DNA from: Nitrospirillum viridazoti
Lineage (GTDB): Bacteria; Pseudomonadota; Alphaproteobacteria; Azospirillales; Azospirillaceae
Reading direction: 5' to 3' (one strand)
DNA: 64,000 nt
Assembly (NCBI RefSeq): GCF_007827975.1
Contig: NZ_VITT01000005.1
Part shown: positions 33,822 through 42,832 of the stretch, one piece after another
Layout: the number at the start of each line of letters is the position of its first letter
Position numbering within the stretch: the stretch's first letter is position 1
Notes under the pieces: generated by a model
The model's database searches: none
Told to the model about the DNA's origin: nothing
What the model saw: the letters and a program-made list of their open reading frames with translations, nothing else
Made by a program: the position numbers and the translations under genes

Positions 33822-34802
33822 GTGTCGCGATCCATCCGGTTCGGCCTGACGGCCGCTGTCGCCCTTCTCGCCCCCGTCGTCCTGGCGGGCTGCGCGGCCG
33901 ACTATTCGCCCAACACCTACAACGCCACCGCCGTGCAGCAGGCCAACAAGGCCGAGCCCGGCGTCATCATCGGCTTCCGCCAGGTGTCGATCAGCGCCAG
34001 CGGCGCCGTGGGCGCCGTGGCCGGCGGGGCCGCCGGCGGCATCCTGGGCTCACAGATCGGCCCCAACGGCGCCCTGGGCGCCGTGGGTGGCACCGTCGTG
34101 GGCACCATCGTCGGCACCAGCGCCGAACACATGACCGGCGACACCACCGGGTGGGAATACATCGTGCGCAAGCCCAACGGTGACCTGCTGTCGGTGACCC
34201 AGCGCGAGCCCACGCCCATCCCGCTGGGGCAGAAGGTGCTGGTCATCACCGGCAACCAGGCGCGCATCGTTCCCGACTATACCGTCAACATCGATCCGGA
34301 ACCGAAGCCGGAGCCCAAGGCCGAGGCGAAGCCGGAGAAGCCGGCCAAGCACGCGGCCCCCGCCCCGGTGGCACCCACACCCGCGCCGGCCCCGGAGGTT
34401 CCCGCGACTCCGGCGCCTGTGCCCGAAGCCGCCCCGGCACCCGCCGCGCCCGTGACCCCGACGGAGGCCGCGCCAGCCGCCAAGGTGCCGCAGGCCGAAC
34501 CCGCGGCTCCGGCCACGCCGCCTCAGGCCCAGCCGCAGAGCACGCCCCCCGCACCAGCGGCGGCCCCCGCCACCGCCCCGCAGGACATGGCCCCGGCCAC
34601 GCAGCCCCAGGCTCCCGCCCAGCCCAAGGCGGACACGCCGGTGGAAACGCCGGTGGGACCGCCCAAGACCGACCCGGCGCCGGTGCCCCAGCCTGCCCCG
34701 CAGGCGACCACGCCGGACGCCGCCCCCAAGACCGGCTGGGTCCCGGCGGAATCCGACTCGGCCCCGGCGGCCACCGCCACCGACGGCGACGCGCCCAAGT
34801 AA
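33822..34802 (+). CDS. Glycine-zipper outer-membrane lipoprotein with Pro/Ala-rich tail
   Basis: Lipoprotein of 326 aa starting at GTG (33822). A lipobox LAGC follows the signal peptide (VALLAPVVLAGC), predicting acylation at Cys22. Residues about 55-105 form a Gly-zipper (AVGAVAGGAAGGILGSQIGPNG...) of the SlyB/Pcp kind, then a WEYIVRKPNGDLLSVTQ beta region. The last 160 residues are low-complexity Pro/Ala/Thr/Glu, probably an extended periplasmic linker. The start is set by the position of the signal peptide; the frame is open further upstream. Confidence 0.8.
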   Translation: MSRSIRFGLTAAVALLAPVVLAGCAADYSPNTYNATAVQQANKAEPGVIIGFRQVSISASGAVGAVAGGAAGGILGSQIGPNGALGAVGGTVVGTIVGTSAEHMTGDTTGWEYIVRKPNGDLLSVTQREPTPIPLGQKVLVITGNQARIVPDYTVNIDPEPKPEPKAEAKPEKPAKHAAPAPVAPTPAPAPEVPATPAPVPEAAPAPAAPVTPTEAAPAAKVPQAEPAAPATPPQAQPQSTPPAPAAAPATAPQDMAPATQPQAPAQPKADTPVETPVGPPKTDPAPVPQPAPQATTPDAAPKTGWVPAESDSAPAATATDGDAPK

Positions 34803-34815
34803 GGACACCACCCCC

Positions 34816-35784
34816 ATGCCCACCCCGGCGACCACGCTGCGCACGCTCTACCCGGCCATAGAGCCCTACGAGACCGGCACGTTGGATGTCGGCGACGGGC
34901 ATGTGATTTATTACGAGCGTTGCGGCACGCGAGGGGCCAAGCCCGTGGTCTTCCTGCACGGCGGCCCTGGCGGCGGCACCAGCCCCGGCCAGCGCCGCCT
35001 GTTCGACCCGGCCCTCTACGACATCCTGCTGTTCGACCAGCGCGGCTGCGGCAAATCCACGCCGCACGCCGCCCTGGAGGCCAACACCACCTGGCACCTG
35101 GTGGCGGACATCGAGCGCCTGCGCACGCTTGTGGGTGTGGACAAGTGGCAGGTGTTCGGCGGCTCCTGGGGTTCCACCCTGGCGCTGGCCTATGCCGAGG
35201 CGCATCCCGACCGGGTGAGCGAGCTGGTGCTGCGCGGCATCTACACCCTGACCAAGGGGGAGTTGCTCTGGTACTACCAGTTCGGCGCGTCGGAGCTGTT
35301 CCCCGACAAGTGGGAACGCTTCCAGGCCCCCATTCCGGAGGCCGAGCGCGGTGACATGATGGCGGCCTATCACCGCCGCCTGACGGGCGATGACGAGGCC
35401 GCCAAGCTGGAGGCGGCCAAAGCCTGGACCATCTGGGAGGGGGAGACGGTCACCCTGCTGCCCAATCCCGAGTATTCGGCGCCCTTCAAGGACGGGCACT
35501 TCGCCCTGGCCTTCGCCCGTATCGAGAACCACTACTTCATGCACGGCGCCTGGCTGGACGAGGGCCAACTGGTGCGCGACGTGGGCCGCATCCGCCACAT
35601 CCCGGCCACTATCGTACACGGTCGCTACGACATGCCCTGCCCCGCCCGCTACGCCTATGCCCTGCACAAGGCCTGGCCGGAGGCGGACTTTCACCTGATC
35701 GAGGGTGCCGGCCACGCCCACGCCGAGCCCGGCATCCTGGACCAGCTGATCCGCGCCACCGACCGCTACGCCGGCAAGGTGTAA
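34816..35784 (+). CDS. pip: Prolyl aminopeptidase (proline iminopeptidase, S33)
   Basis: Alpha/beta-hydrolase peptidase, 322 aa, removing N-terminal proline from peptides. Oxyanion loop HGGPGGG (49-55), FDQRGCGKS (73-81), nucleophile Ser117 in GGSWGS, Asp in HGRYDMPCP and His in GAGHAHAE near the end, all diagnostic of the family. Cytoplasmic. It is 13 bases after the lipoprotein gene on the same strand. It could help digest proline-rich peptides imported by the block at 17.5-30 kb, but lies apart from it. Confidence 0.92.
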   Translation: MPTPATTLRTLYPAIEPYETGTLDVGDGHVIYYERCGTRGAKPVVFLHGGPGGGTSPGQRRLFDPALYDILLFDQRGCGKSTPHAALEANTTWHLVADIERLRTLVGVDKWQVFGGSWGSTLALAYAEAHPDRVSELVLRGIYTLTKGELLWYYQFGASELFPDKWERFQAPIPEAERGDMMAAYHRRLTGDDEAAKLEAAKAWTIWEGETVTLLPNPEYSAPFKDGHFALAFARIENHYFMHGAWLDEGQLVRDVGRIRHIPATIVHGRYDMPCPARYAYALHKAWPEADFHLIEGAGHAHAEPGILDQLIRATDRYAGKV

Positions 35785-35802
35785 GACGCCGGCCCCGTCG
35801 CC

Positions 35803-36882
35803 CTACTTCAGCAACTCCTCCAGCGCGCCCTTCCACACCTTGGCCTGGGTCAGGGTCTGGTGGCCGCGCGTCTGGTCCGAAGCGGGGAGCAGGATGTAGC
35901 GGCCGTGCGGAATGCGCTTCATGGCCGCCTCCATCACGCCCAGCTCGGCCGGGTTCAGCAGGTCGTCGGCGAAGTTCACCGCCACCAGCTTGGCCTTGAT
36001 CTTCTCCAGATCCGGGCCTGGGTCGTAGTCGTACGAGGACTCGAACCAGTAGAGATAGTCGTTGGCGTCCACGGTCTTGGCGTAGTCGGCCACCCACTGG
36101 TCATAAAGGGTGGTGGCCGCCGCCCGGCTGGGGGCCTGCTGCTGCAGGACCGAGGCGTTGTTGACCATGATCTGGAAAATGGGCAGCGCGCGGGTGTAGC
36201 CGGTCGGCTGGGCCGTGTAGTCGCCGCCCTTCCAGTCCGGATCGTTGCGGATGGCCTCGATGATCAGTTGGCGCCACAGCATGTTGCGGCCGGAAATGGC
36301 CACAGGCTGAGAGGCGATGGGCATCAGCGCGTCCATCATGTCTGGATGGCGTTCCCCCCAGATCCAGGTCTGCATGCCGCCCATGGAGGTGCCGGCGACC
36401 AGCTTCAGGCGCTTGATGCCCAGGCCCTGGGTCACGATGCGGTACTGTCCTTCCACCGCATCGACGTAGCCATAGTGGGGAAAGTGGCCCTTCAGCCCGT
36501 CCGACGGCTTGGAGGAGCCGCCGTGGCCGATGCCGTCGGCCAGGATGATGAAGTACTTGGTGGCGTCCAGGGGTTGGCCCGGCCCGAACAGTTCCCCGCC
36601 CAGGCTGGCGTTCAGGAAGTTGCGGCCGGTGCCGGTGGTGCCGTGCAGCAGCAGCACCCCGTTGGTGATGGCGCCCGACGCGTCGCGCCGCGGTGTGCCC
36701 AGGGTGGTGTAATGGAAGCGGGCGTTGGCCAGATGCTCGCCATTCGTCAGGGCGAAGTCGCGGACCACGACGTCACCGTCCATCTGGTTGGGATAGCTGG
36801 GCGGCGTGCCATCGGCGGCGGCGGCGACGCCCGCCAGGGCCAGCGCCGCGGTGAGGGCCAGGGTGGAAAGCCAGGCTTTCAT
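35803..36882 (-). CDS. Secreted alpha/beta hydrolase of the MetX (homoserine acyltransferase-like) group
   Basis: Protein of 359 aa with a signal peptide (residues 1-22, ending AAA-AD) chosen by the ATG at 36882 with AAGGA upstream. It has the MetX-type fold: LLHGTTGTGRNF, LADGIGHGGSSKPSDGL, nucleophile Ser in AGTSMGGMQTW and the C-terminal Asp/His (ASDQTRGHQT). True MetX enzymes are cytoplasmic; the export signal suggests a hydrolase rather than an acyltransferase for methionine synthesis. Substrate unknown. Confidence 0.82.
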   Translation of the reverse strand: MKAWLSTLALTAALALAGVAAAADGTPPSYPNQMDGDVVVRDFALTNGEHLANARFHYTTLGTPRRDASGAITNGVLLLHGTTGTGRNFLNASLGGELFGPGQPLDATKYFIILADGIGHGGSSKPSDGLKGHFPHYGYVDAVEGQYRIVTQGLGIKRLKLVAGTSMGGMQTWIWGERHPDMMDALMPIASQPVAISGRNMLWRQLIIEAIRNDPDWKGGDYTAQPTGYTRALPIFQIMVNNASVLQQQAPSRAAATTLYDQWVADYAKTVDANDYLYWFESSYDYDPGPDLEKIKAKLVAVNFADDLLNPAELGVMEAAMKRIPHGRYILLPASDQTRGHQTLTQAKVWKGALEELLK

Positions 36883-36994
36883 TGATGTTCCTTCTGCCGA
36901 CAACCCCGCGCCATCCGAAGACGGCACGGGGACTTTTATCTGTGGGCGCAACAATTCCACCCGGACCAGCCATCCCGCAAGAAACGCTTTTCCA

Positions 36995-38668
36995 TCAGGC
37001 CGTGCGCAGGGCCGCCAGGAAGGTGGAGACGCGGGTGCGCAGGCCATCGGCCTGGGACGACAGGTCGTCGGCGGCCATCAGCACCTCCCCCGCCACGGTG
37101 CCGGTCTCGCCCGCCACTTGGCGCACGCCGTTCATGCCGGCGCTGACCTCGCTGGTGCCGCGCGCGGCCTCGGCCACATTGCGGGCGATCTCCTGCGTGG
37201 CGGCGCCCTGTTCCTCCACCGCCGCGGCGATGGTGGTGGTGATGTGGTCGATCTCGGCGATGGTCTGGCCGATGGCGGCGATGGCGCCCGCCGCCTCCCC
37301 GGTCGCGGCCTGCATGGATTCGATCTGCTGGCGAATGTCGTTGGTGGCCCGTTCCGTCTGGTTGGCCAGGGCTTTCACCTCGCTGGCTACGACGGCGAAT
37401 CCCTTGCCCGCCTCGCCCGCGCGCGCCGCCTCGATGGTGGCATTCAGCGCCAGCAGGTTGGTCTGCCCCGCGATGTCGCTGATCAGCGCCACGACGGCGC
37501 CGATCTGCTGGGCGGCTTCCGTCAGGCTGGTCACGGCGACGTTGGTGCGCGTCGCCTCCGCCACCGCCTTGGCGGCGATGGTGGCGGAAACGGAAACCTG
37601 GCGGCCGATCTCCCCGATGCTGGCGCCCAGCTCCTCTGCCGCCACGGCCACGGTCTGGACGTTGGCGGCCGCCTGTTCCGAGGCGCCGGCCACCGCCACC
37701 GCGTCGCGGGCGCCGGTGTCGGCGATGCGGGTCAGGTTCTCCGCCGTCTCATGCAGGCCGCTGGAGGCCTGGGTGACCGATTGCAGGGTGTGCGCCACAT
37801 CGGTGTCGAAGGTCTGGACCAGCGCGTCCACCCGGTTGGCCCGCTCGGTCTTGGCCGCTGCCTCCGCCGCCTGGGTGGCGGCCAGCTCATCCACCTGGCG
37901 CATGCTGGTGCGGAACACGTCGACGGCGCGCGCCATGTCGCCCACCTCGTCCCGCCGGCCAGTGGCGTCCAGGGTGAAGCCATAATCCTTCTGCGCCAGG
38001 CGGCGCATCACGCCGGCCAGGCGCGCCAGGTGTTGCACCACGTCGCGGTCCAGCCAAAGCACGGCGCCCACCGATACCAGCACCGCCACCAGGGCGAAGA
38101 TGGATATGCTCCACAGCGCGTGGGTGTAGGCGGACTGCACCACATCGTTGGCCTTGGCGGCACCGGCGCGATCATAGGCGCTGAGCGCCTCCAGCGATTC
38201 CTGCACCTTGCGGAAGACGGCCACGATCTCGCCGTTCATGGCCTTTTCCGCCTGCTCGTGGTTCTGCTTGGCGGTTTCGAACGCGGAGGCCATGCTGGCC
38301 TCGTACGGGCCGCGCAGGGCCTGGTACTTGGCGTACAGGGCCGCCATCTCGCCCGTCTGGCCCACGGCCTCGAACCGCGCCACAGCCGCGTTCAGGTCGG
38401 CCGTCTGCTTGCCATACAGCTTGATGGCCTCGTCCCGCGCCTTGTCGTCGCCCGCCGCCACGACCCGGCCGGCGGAGATGCGCTGGCGGGCGGTGAAGGC
38501 CTTCATGTCGCCCACGGCGTCCACCGAGGGCAGCCAGACATCACGGATTTCCGTGGCGGCGCTGTTGATCGTGCCAATCCGCCACAAGGAGAGCAGGCTG
38601 ATGGCGATGGTCAGCAGTAACAGGCCACCGAACGCGGCCAACAACTTGGGGCGGAGGGCGAGATTCAT
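36995..38668 (-). CDS. Methyl-accepting chemotaxis protein
   Basis: Chemoreceptor, 557 aa. First helix at about 9-29 (LAAFGGLLLLTIAISLLSLW), a periplasmic four-helix-bundle sensor (30-190), second helix near 193-213 (SISIFALVAVLVSVGAVLWL), a HAMP domain and a cytoplasmic signalling domain with the hairpin tip (IAGQTNLLALNATIEAARAGEAGKGFAVVA), which contacts CheA/CheW. No C-terminal pentapeptide for CheR/CheB tethering. Start taken as the ATG at 38668; an in-frame GTG is nine bases upstream. Ligand unknown. Confidence 0.93.
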   Translation of the reverse strand: MNLALRPKLLAAFGGLLLLTIAISLLSLWRIGTINSAATEIRDVWLPSVDAVGDMKAFTARQRISAGRVVAAGDDKARDEAIKLYGKQTADLNAAVARFEAVGQTGEMAALYAKYQALRGPYEASMASAFETAKQNHEQAEKAMNGEIVAVFRKVQESLEALSAYDRAGAAKANDVVQSAYTHALWSISIFALVAVLVSVGAVLWLDRDVVQHLARLAGVMRRLAQKDYGFTLDATGRRDEVGDMARAVDVFRTSMRQVDELAATQAAEAAAKTERANRVDALVQTFDTDVAHTLQSVTQASSGLHETAENLTRIADTGARDAVAVAGASEQAAANVQTVAVAAEELGASIGEIGRQVSVSATIAAKAVAEATRTNVAVTSLTEAAQQIGAVVALISDIAGQTNLLALNATIEAARAGEAGKGFAVVASEVKALANQTERATNDIRQQIESMQAATGEAAGAIAAIGQTIAEIDHITTTIAAAVEEQGAATQEIARNVAEAARGTSEVSAGMNGVRQVAGETGTVAGEVLMAADDLSSQADGLRTRVSTFLAALRTA

Positions 38669-38887
38669 AAAATTCACCGTAAATGCTATCGAGCGCGCAG
38701 TAATTCAACCTTGAAGGTCGCAGCTTATAAGCGCTCTGTTACCCTTTGATGTGATGCGGCGAATCCGCCCATCGGCCATGTTTCAACCGCATTCTGAATC
38801 GCCACCCCCCTTTTACTCTCGACAGCGGGGCCGCCTGGGGCCAAGGTCTGCGCCAAGGACCGACATAAGTGCAAAGGACCAGGGTCG

Positions 38888-40312
38888 ATGAGCGGCAACA
38901 AGGCCATCCCCGGCGGCGGCACGCCCGAGGGGACCGTGCAGGACGACGTTCACCGCTATGTGACGGGCATCGCCTACCTGCGCCGCTATTACCAGGAACT
39001 GAACCCGGCCTCGATCGCCTACACCGCCCTGCAGTGCGGCTACCAGGCGCCGCGCCTGGACCGGCCCTTCCGCTACCTGGATCTGGGCTGCGGCCATGGC
39101 TACAGCCCCACGCTGTTCGCCAGCCTGTTCCCCCAGGGCCAGTTCATGGGCGTGGACTTCAATCCCGTGCACATCACCAGCGCCGAAAACCTGCGCCGCG
39201 CCGCCGGCATTACCAATGCCAGCTTCAGCGCCGCCAGTTTCCAGGACCTGGCGACGGAGGAGGACGGGCCCATCGCCGACTGCGATTTCATCGTCATGCA
39301 CGGCATCATGAGCTGGGTCAGCGAGACGGTGCGGCGGGAAATCGGGGCCGTCATCCGCCGCCGGCTGAAGCCAGGCGGCATCGTCTACGCCAGCTATAAC
39401 TGCCAGCCGGGCTGGGCCGGCAAGATGCCCATCCGCGCCCTGATGGTGGACGCCTACGCCGTCACCACCGGCACGGTGGAGGAGCGGGTGGGCAAGGTCC
39501 GCGCCTTCCTGCGGCAGATGGCCGACACGGGCGCCCTGTACTTCGAATCCAACCCCGCCATCGAACAGCAGCTGCAGGCCATCGAGACGCTGGACGCCAG
39601 CTATATCGTGCACGAGTACCTGAACGAGTACTGGCGCGTCTTCTATCACAAGGAGATCGCGACCTTCATGGCCAACCACGGCGCGGGCTTCATCGGGTCC
39701 GGCACCGCCGCCGACAACGTCCCCCTGCTGGCCGTGCCGGAGAAGCCGCGCGCCCTGATGGCGGCCATGCCGAACGCGCTGCTGCGCGAGGGCGTGCGCG
39801 ACATGGCCCTGAACCGTCAGTTCCGCCGCGACATCTATGCCTGCGACCTGGCGCCCCTGAACATCAACGACCTGATCGCCGCCCATCGCGCCACCCGCTA
39901 CAGCCTGGCCCGCCGGCGGACCGACTGCCCCATGGTGGTGCCCCGGTCCTTCGGCGACGTCGCCTTGCACGAAGGCATCTTCAACCCGCTGCTGGACCGG
40001 CTGGCGGCCGGCGCCACCACCTTCGACGATCTGGTGGGCGTGCCGCCGCTGAATGACTGGGCGGCGGCCGACCAGATCCAGGCGCTGCAGGTGCTGGTGG
40101 GCGCGGAATACATCCGCCCGGTGGTGGATGGCGCCGGGGTGGATGCCGACAGCGACGGCGTGCGCCGCTTCAACCAAGTGGCACTGGCCACCGCCCGGGC
40201 CGAGGGCCAGCCCGAGGTGGCCCTGGCCGCCCCGTCCCTGTCCGGCGCCCTGCGCGTCACCCTGACCGATACCGCCAACCTGCAGGTGGACCTGCCGGGC
40301 GCAGATTTCTAG
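38888..40312 (+). CDS. SAM-dependent methyltransferase with methyltransferase regulatory domain
   Basis: Protein of 474 aa. The class I methyltransferase fold is at about 45-165 with motif I YLDLGCGHGYSP (58-69) and acidic GVDFNP in motif II. The second half (about 215-300) matches the methyltransferase regulatory domain seen in bacterial proteins of this layout, and the C-terminal part resembles the extended regulatory tail. AAAGGACC precedes the ATG. It is divergent from a chemoreceptor gene, with about 220 bases between. The target molecule is unknown. Confidence 0.82.
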   Translation: MSGNKAIPGGGTPEGTVQDDVHRYVTGIAYLRRYYQELNPASIAYTALQCGYQAPRLDRPFRYLDLGCGHGYSPTLFASLFPQGQFMGVDFNPVHITSAENLRRAAGITNASFSAASFQDLATEEDGPIADCDFIVMHGIMSWVSETVRREIGAVIRRRLKPGGIVYASYNCQPGWAGKMPIRALMVDAYAVTTGTVEERVGKVRAFLRQMADTGALYFESNPAIEQQLQAIETLDASYIVHEYLNEYWRVFYHKEIATFMANHGAGFIGSGTAADNVPLLAVPEKPRALMAAMPNALLREGVRDMALNRQFRRDIYACDLAPLNINDLIAAHRATRYSLARRRTDCPMVVPRSFGDVALHEGIFNPLLDRLAAGATTFDDLVGVPPLNDWAAADQIQALQVLVGAEYIRPVVDGAGVDADSDGVRRFNQVALATARAEGQPEVALAAPSLSGALRVTLTDTANLQVDLPGADF

Positions 40313-40380
40313 GCCAGGGCCGGAATTCCAGCACAGTGGCCTGAGCCTTTGCCCTTGCCGTGGTCCGGGACCGCGGGCGC

Positions 40381-41511
40381 CTAAACAAACGCGCCCGACG
40401 ACTCCCTGATCACCAGGTGGGGCGTCACCGTGATGGGCTGGGCCTTTCCCGCGTCGCCGTCGTTGATGCGGCCGATCAGGCGGTCGGCCGCCAGGCGGCC
40501 CATGTCGTGGATGGGCAGGCGCACGGTGGACAGCGCCGGGCACATGCGGGACGCCAGGGGCGTGTCGTCGAAGCCCACCACGGTCAGGTCGCGCGGGATG
40601 CTGATGCCCAGGCGGTAGGCCGCCTTGTAGACGCCGGCCGCCATCTCGTCATTGCTGGCGAATATGGCGGTGGGGCGGTCGGCCTGGGACAGCAACTCCA
40701 TGCCCCGCTTCTCCCCCGTCTCGAAGGTGTAGAGCCCCTCCACGATCCAGTGGTCGGGCACGGTCACCCCATGCTCGGCCAGGGCGCCGAGGAAGCCCTC
40801 GCGCCGCTCATGGGTGGAGCGGTAGCGCTGGGGGCCGGTGATCAGCGCCACCCTGGTGTGGCCCAGCTGGGCCAGGTGGGCGCCCACCTCGGCCGCGCCG
40901 GTGCGGTCGGTATGCAGCACCATGGACGTGGGCTCGTCCAACGGCACCGACATCAGGCGCATGTAGCGGCAGCCGATGGCCCGCAGCAGGGCGACCAGGG
41001 CCGCGTCCTCCGACAGGGGCGGGACCAGGATCACGCCATCCAGGTTCTGGCGCTGCACGAAGGTCTTCACCTCCGCCAGGAAGCCGGGCGCCACCTGGCG
41101 GCAGGGATGGACCACCAGCTCGAATCCCTCGCGATGGCAGGCCTCAAGGATGCCGCCCTGGACGTTCACGATGTATTGGGCGTTGGGATTGTCGTAGATC
41201 AGGCCCAGCAGGAAGGACCGGTTGATGGCCAGGCCGCGCGCCTGGGGGCTGGGCACATAACCGATGCGGGCCACCACCGCGTCCACCACGGCGCGGGTGG
41301 CGTCGTGAACGTAAGGGGACTGGTTGATGACCCGTGACACCGTCTTCTTCGACACCTTGGCCAGGCGCGCCACGTCATTGATGGTGGGCGCGCGGGCCAG
41401 GGTCCAGGCGGGGATGGCCAGGGGAGCGTCCGGTGGGGCCGCCAGCCGGCCGTCGCCGGCCAGCGCCTTGCGCCGCCGCACCTTGGGCTTTTCGGTATCG
41501 GTATCAGCCAC
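40381..41511 (-). CDS. LacI-family transcriptional repressor
   Basis: Sugar-responsive regulator, 376 aa. The helix-turn-helix and hinge lie at about 45-100 (TINDVARLAKVSKKTVSRVINQSPYVHDATR...IGYVPSPQARGLA), preceded by an unusually long basic/Ala-rich leader of about 44 residues. The periplasmic-binding-protein-like domain follows, with the ASNDEMAAGVYKAAYRLG and VVGFDDTPLASRM motifs. Start taken as GTG 41511 with GAGGA upstream; GTG 41526 would overlap the transporter stop. Last gene of the GH2-MFS-LacI operon, which it probably controls. Confidence 0.9.
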   Translation of the reverse strand: MADTDTEKPKVRRRKALAGDGRLAAPPDAPLAIPAWTLARAPTINDVARLAKVSKKTVSRVINQSPYVHDATRAVVDAVVARIGYVPSPQARGLAINRSFLLGLIYDNPNAQYIVNVQGGILEACHREGFELVVHPCRQVAPGFLAEVKTFVQRQNLDGVILVPPLSEDAALVALLRAIGCRYMRLMSVPLDEPTSMVLHTDRTGAAEVGAHLAQLGHTRVALITGPQRYRSTHERREGFLGALAEHGVTVPDHWIVEGLYTFETGEKRGMELLSQADRPTAIFASNDEMAAGVYKAAYRLGISIPRDLTVVGFDDTPLASRMCPALSTVRLPIHDMGRLAADRLIGRINDGDAGKAQPITVTPHLVIRESSGAFV

Positions 41512-41522
41512 AGTGGAAATCC

Positions 41523-42824
41523 TCACCGCGTGAGTCGTGCCGGCGCGTAGCGCGGCGTCATCCAATGGATCAGCGCCAAGGCCACGAAATAGGCGCTGGC
41601 CGCCATCAGGAAGATGGGGCGGTAGCTGCCGGTGGTCTGCAGGATCCAGCCGGCGGCCTGGGCCATGGCCATGCTGCCGATGCCGCCCGCCGCCCCGCCC
41701 AGGCCGATGACGGACCCGGCGGCCCAGCGGGGGAACAGGTCGGACGGCAGGGCGTAAAGGTTGACGGAAAAGCCCTGGTGCCCGGCGCAGGCCAGGCCGA
41801 TCAGGATGGCCGCCCCCCACAGACTGCCCGTATCCATGGCCAGCGCCACCGGCGCCACCACCAGCGCACAGACGAGGAAGGCGGTCTTGCGCGCGCGGTT
41901 CAGCCCGATGTCCCGCGCCAGCAGACGGGACGAACCCCAGCCGCCCAGCACACTGCCCATGTCAGCCAGGATGTAGACCAACACCAGGGGCGGCCCGAAG
42001 CCCTTGAGGTCCAGGCCATAGCGCTTGGCGAAGAAGTCGGGCAGCCAGAACAGGAAGGTCCACCAGATCGGATCGATTACGAAACGGCCTAGGATATAGG
42101 CCCAGGTTTCGCGCATCGCCAGCACCCGCCGCCACGACAGGCGCGCTGGCGGCGGCACGGGATCGGCCTCGATATAGGCCAGTTCTCCCGGGCTCAGGCG
42201 CGCCACCTCGCGCGGGCGGCGGTAGAGGGCCAACCAGGCCGCCAGCCACACCACGGTGAACAGGCCCGTAACCAGGAAGGCGGCGCGCCAGCCCCAGGCC
42301 AGGGTGACGGCCGGCACGATAAGGGGCGTCAGCACGGCGCCGACATTGGCCCCGGCGTTGGTGAGGCCGATGGCCAGCGCCCGTTCCCGCTGCGGGAACC
42401 ATTCCGCCACCGCCGCCAAGCTGGCCGGAAAGGCGCCGGACTCGCCCAGCGCCAGGGGGATGCGGGCGATGGCGAAGCTGGCGACGGAACCGGCGGCGGC
42501 ATGGGCCATGTGGGCGATGGTCCAGAGGCCCACCGCCAGGGCATAGCCGGCTCGGGCACCGATACGGTCCACCAGCCGGCCGAACACCAGATAGCCGCTG
42601 GCGTAGGCAGCCTGGAACCAGAAGACAATGGTGCCGTAGCCGACTTCCGTCCAGCCGTAGCGGTCCTGCAACAGGGGCTTCAGCACCCCCAGCACCTGCC
42701 GGTCGACGTAGCTGAGCGCCACGGCGGAGAACAGCAGGAAACAGACCAGCCAGCGATAGCGGCCGCTGGGTCGGGGGATCACCGGTCGGGGGATCACCCC
42801 CGGGGCCGCCACCACGTCCTTCAT
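41523..42824 (-). CDS. MFS transporter, hexuronate/anion:cation symporter type
   Basis: Twelve-helix major facilitator, 433 aa, of the group containing ExuT-like hexuronate carriers. The N-terminal signature FSAVALSYVDRQVLGVLKPLL and the RIPLALGESGAFPASLAAVAEWFP stretch in helix 4-5 are characteristic. It starts at ATG 42824 with GGTGAG upstream; a GTG at 42836 overlaps the GH2 stop. Position between a GH2 glycosidase and a LacI regulator, and near a D-mannonate dehydratase, suggests it imports a sugar acid released from glycosides. Substrate inferred. Confidence 0.85.
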   Translation of the reverse strand: MKDVVAAPGVIPRPVIPRPSGRYRWLVCFLLFSAVALSYVDRQVLGVLKPLLQDRYGWTEVGYGTIVFWFQAAYASGYLVFGRLVDRIGARAGYALAVGLWTIAHMAHAAAGSVASFAIARIPLALGESGAFPASLAAVAEWFPQRERALAIGLTNAGANVGAVLTPLIVPAVTLAWGWRAAFLVTGLFTVVWLAAWLALYRRPREVARLSPGELAYIEADPVPPPARLSWRRVLAMRETWAYILGRFVIDPIWWTFLFWLPDFFAKRYGLDLKGFGPPLVLVYILADMGSVLGGWGSSRLLARDIGLNRARKTAFLVCALVVAPVALAMDTGSLWGAAILIGLACAGHQGFSVNLYALPSDLFPRWAAGSVIGLGGAAGGIGSMAMAQAAGWILQTTGSYRPIFLMAASAYFVALALIHWMTPRYAPARLTR

Positions 42825-42832
42825 GGCCACGC

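Noticed and set aside
35803..36882. Calling this gene metX
   Set aside because: It carries an export signal and no methionine genes are nearby; MetX acts in the cytoplasm.
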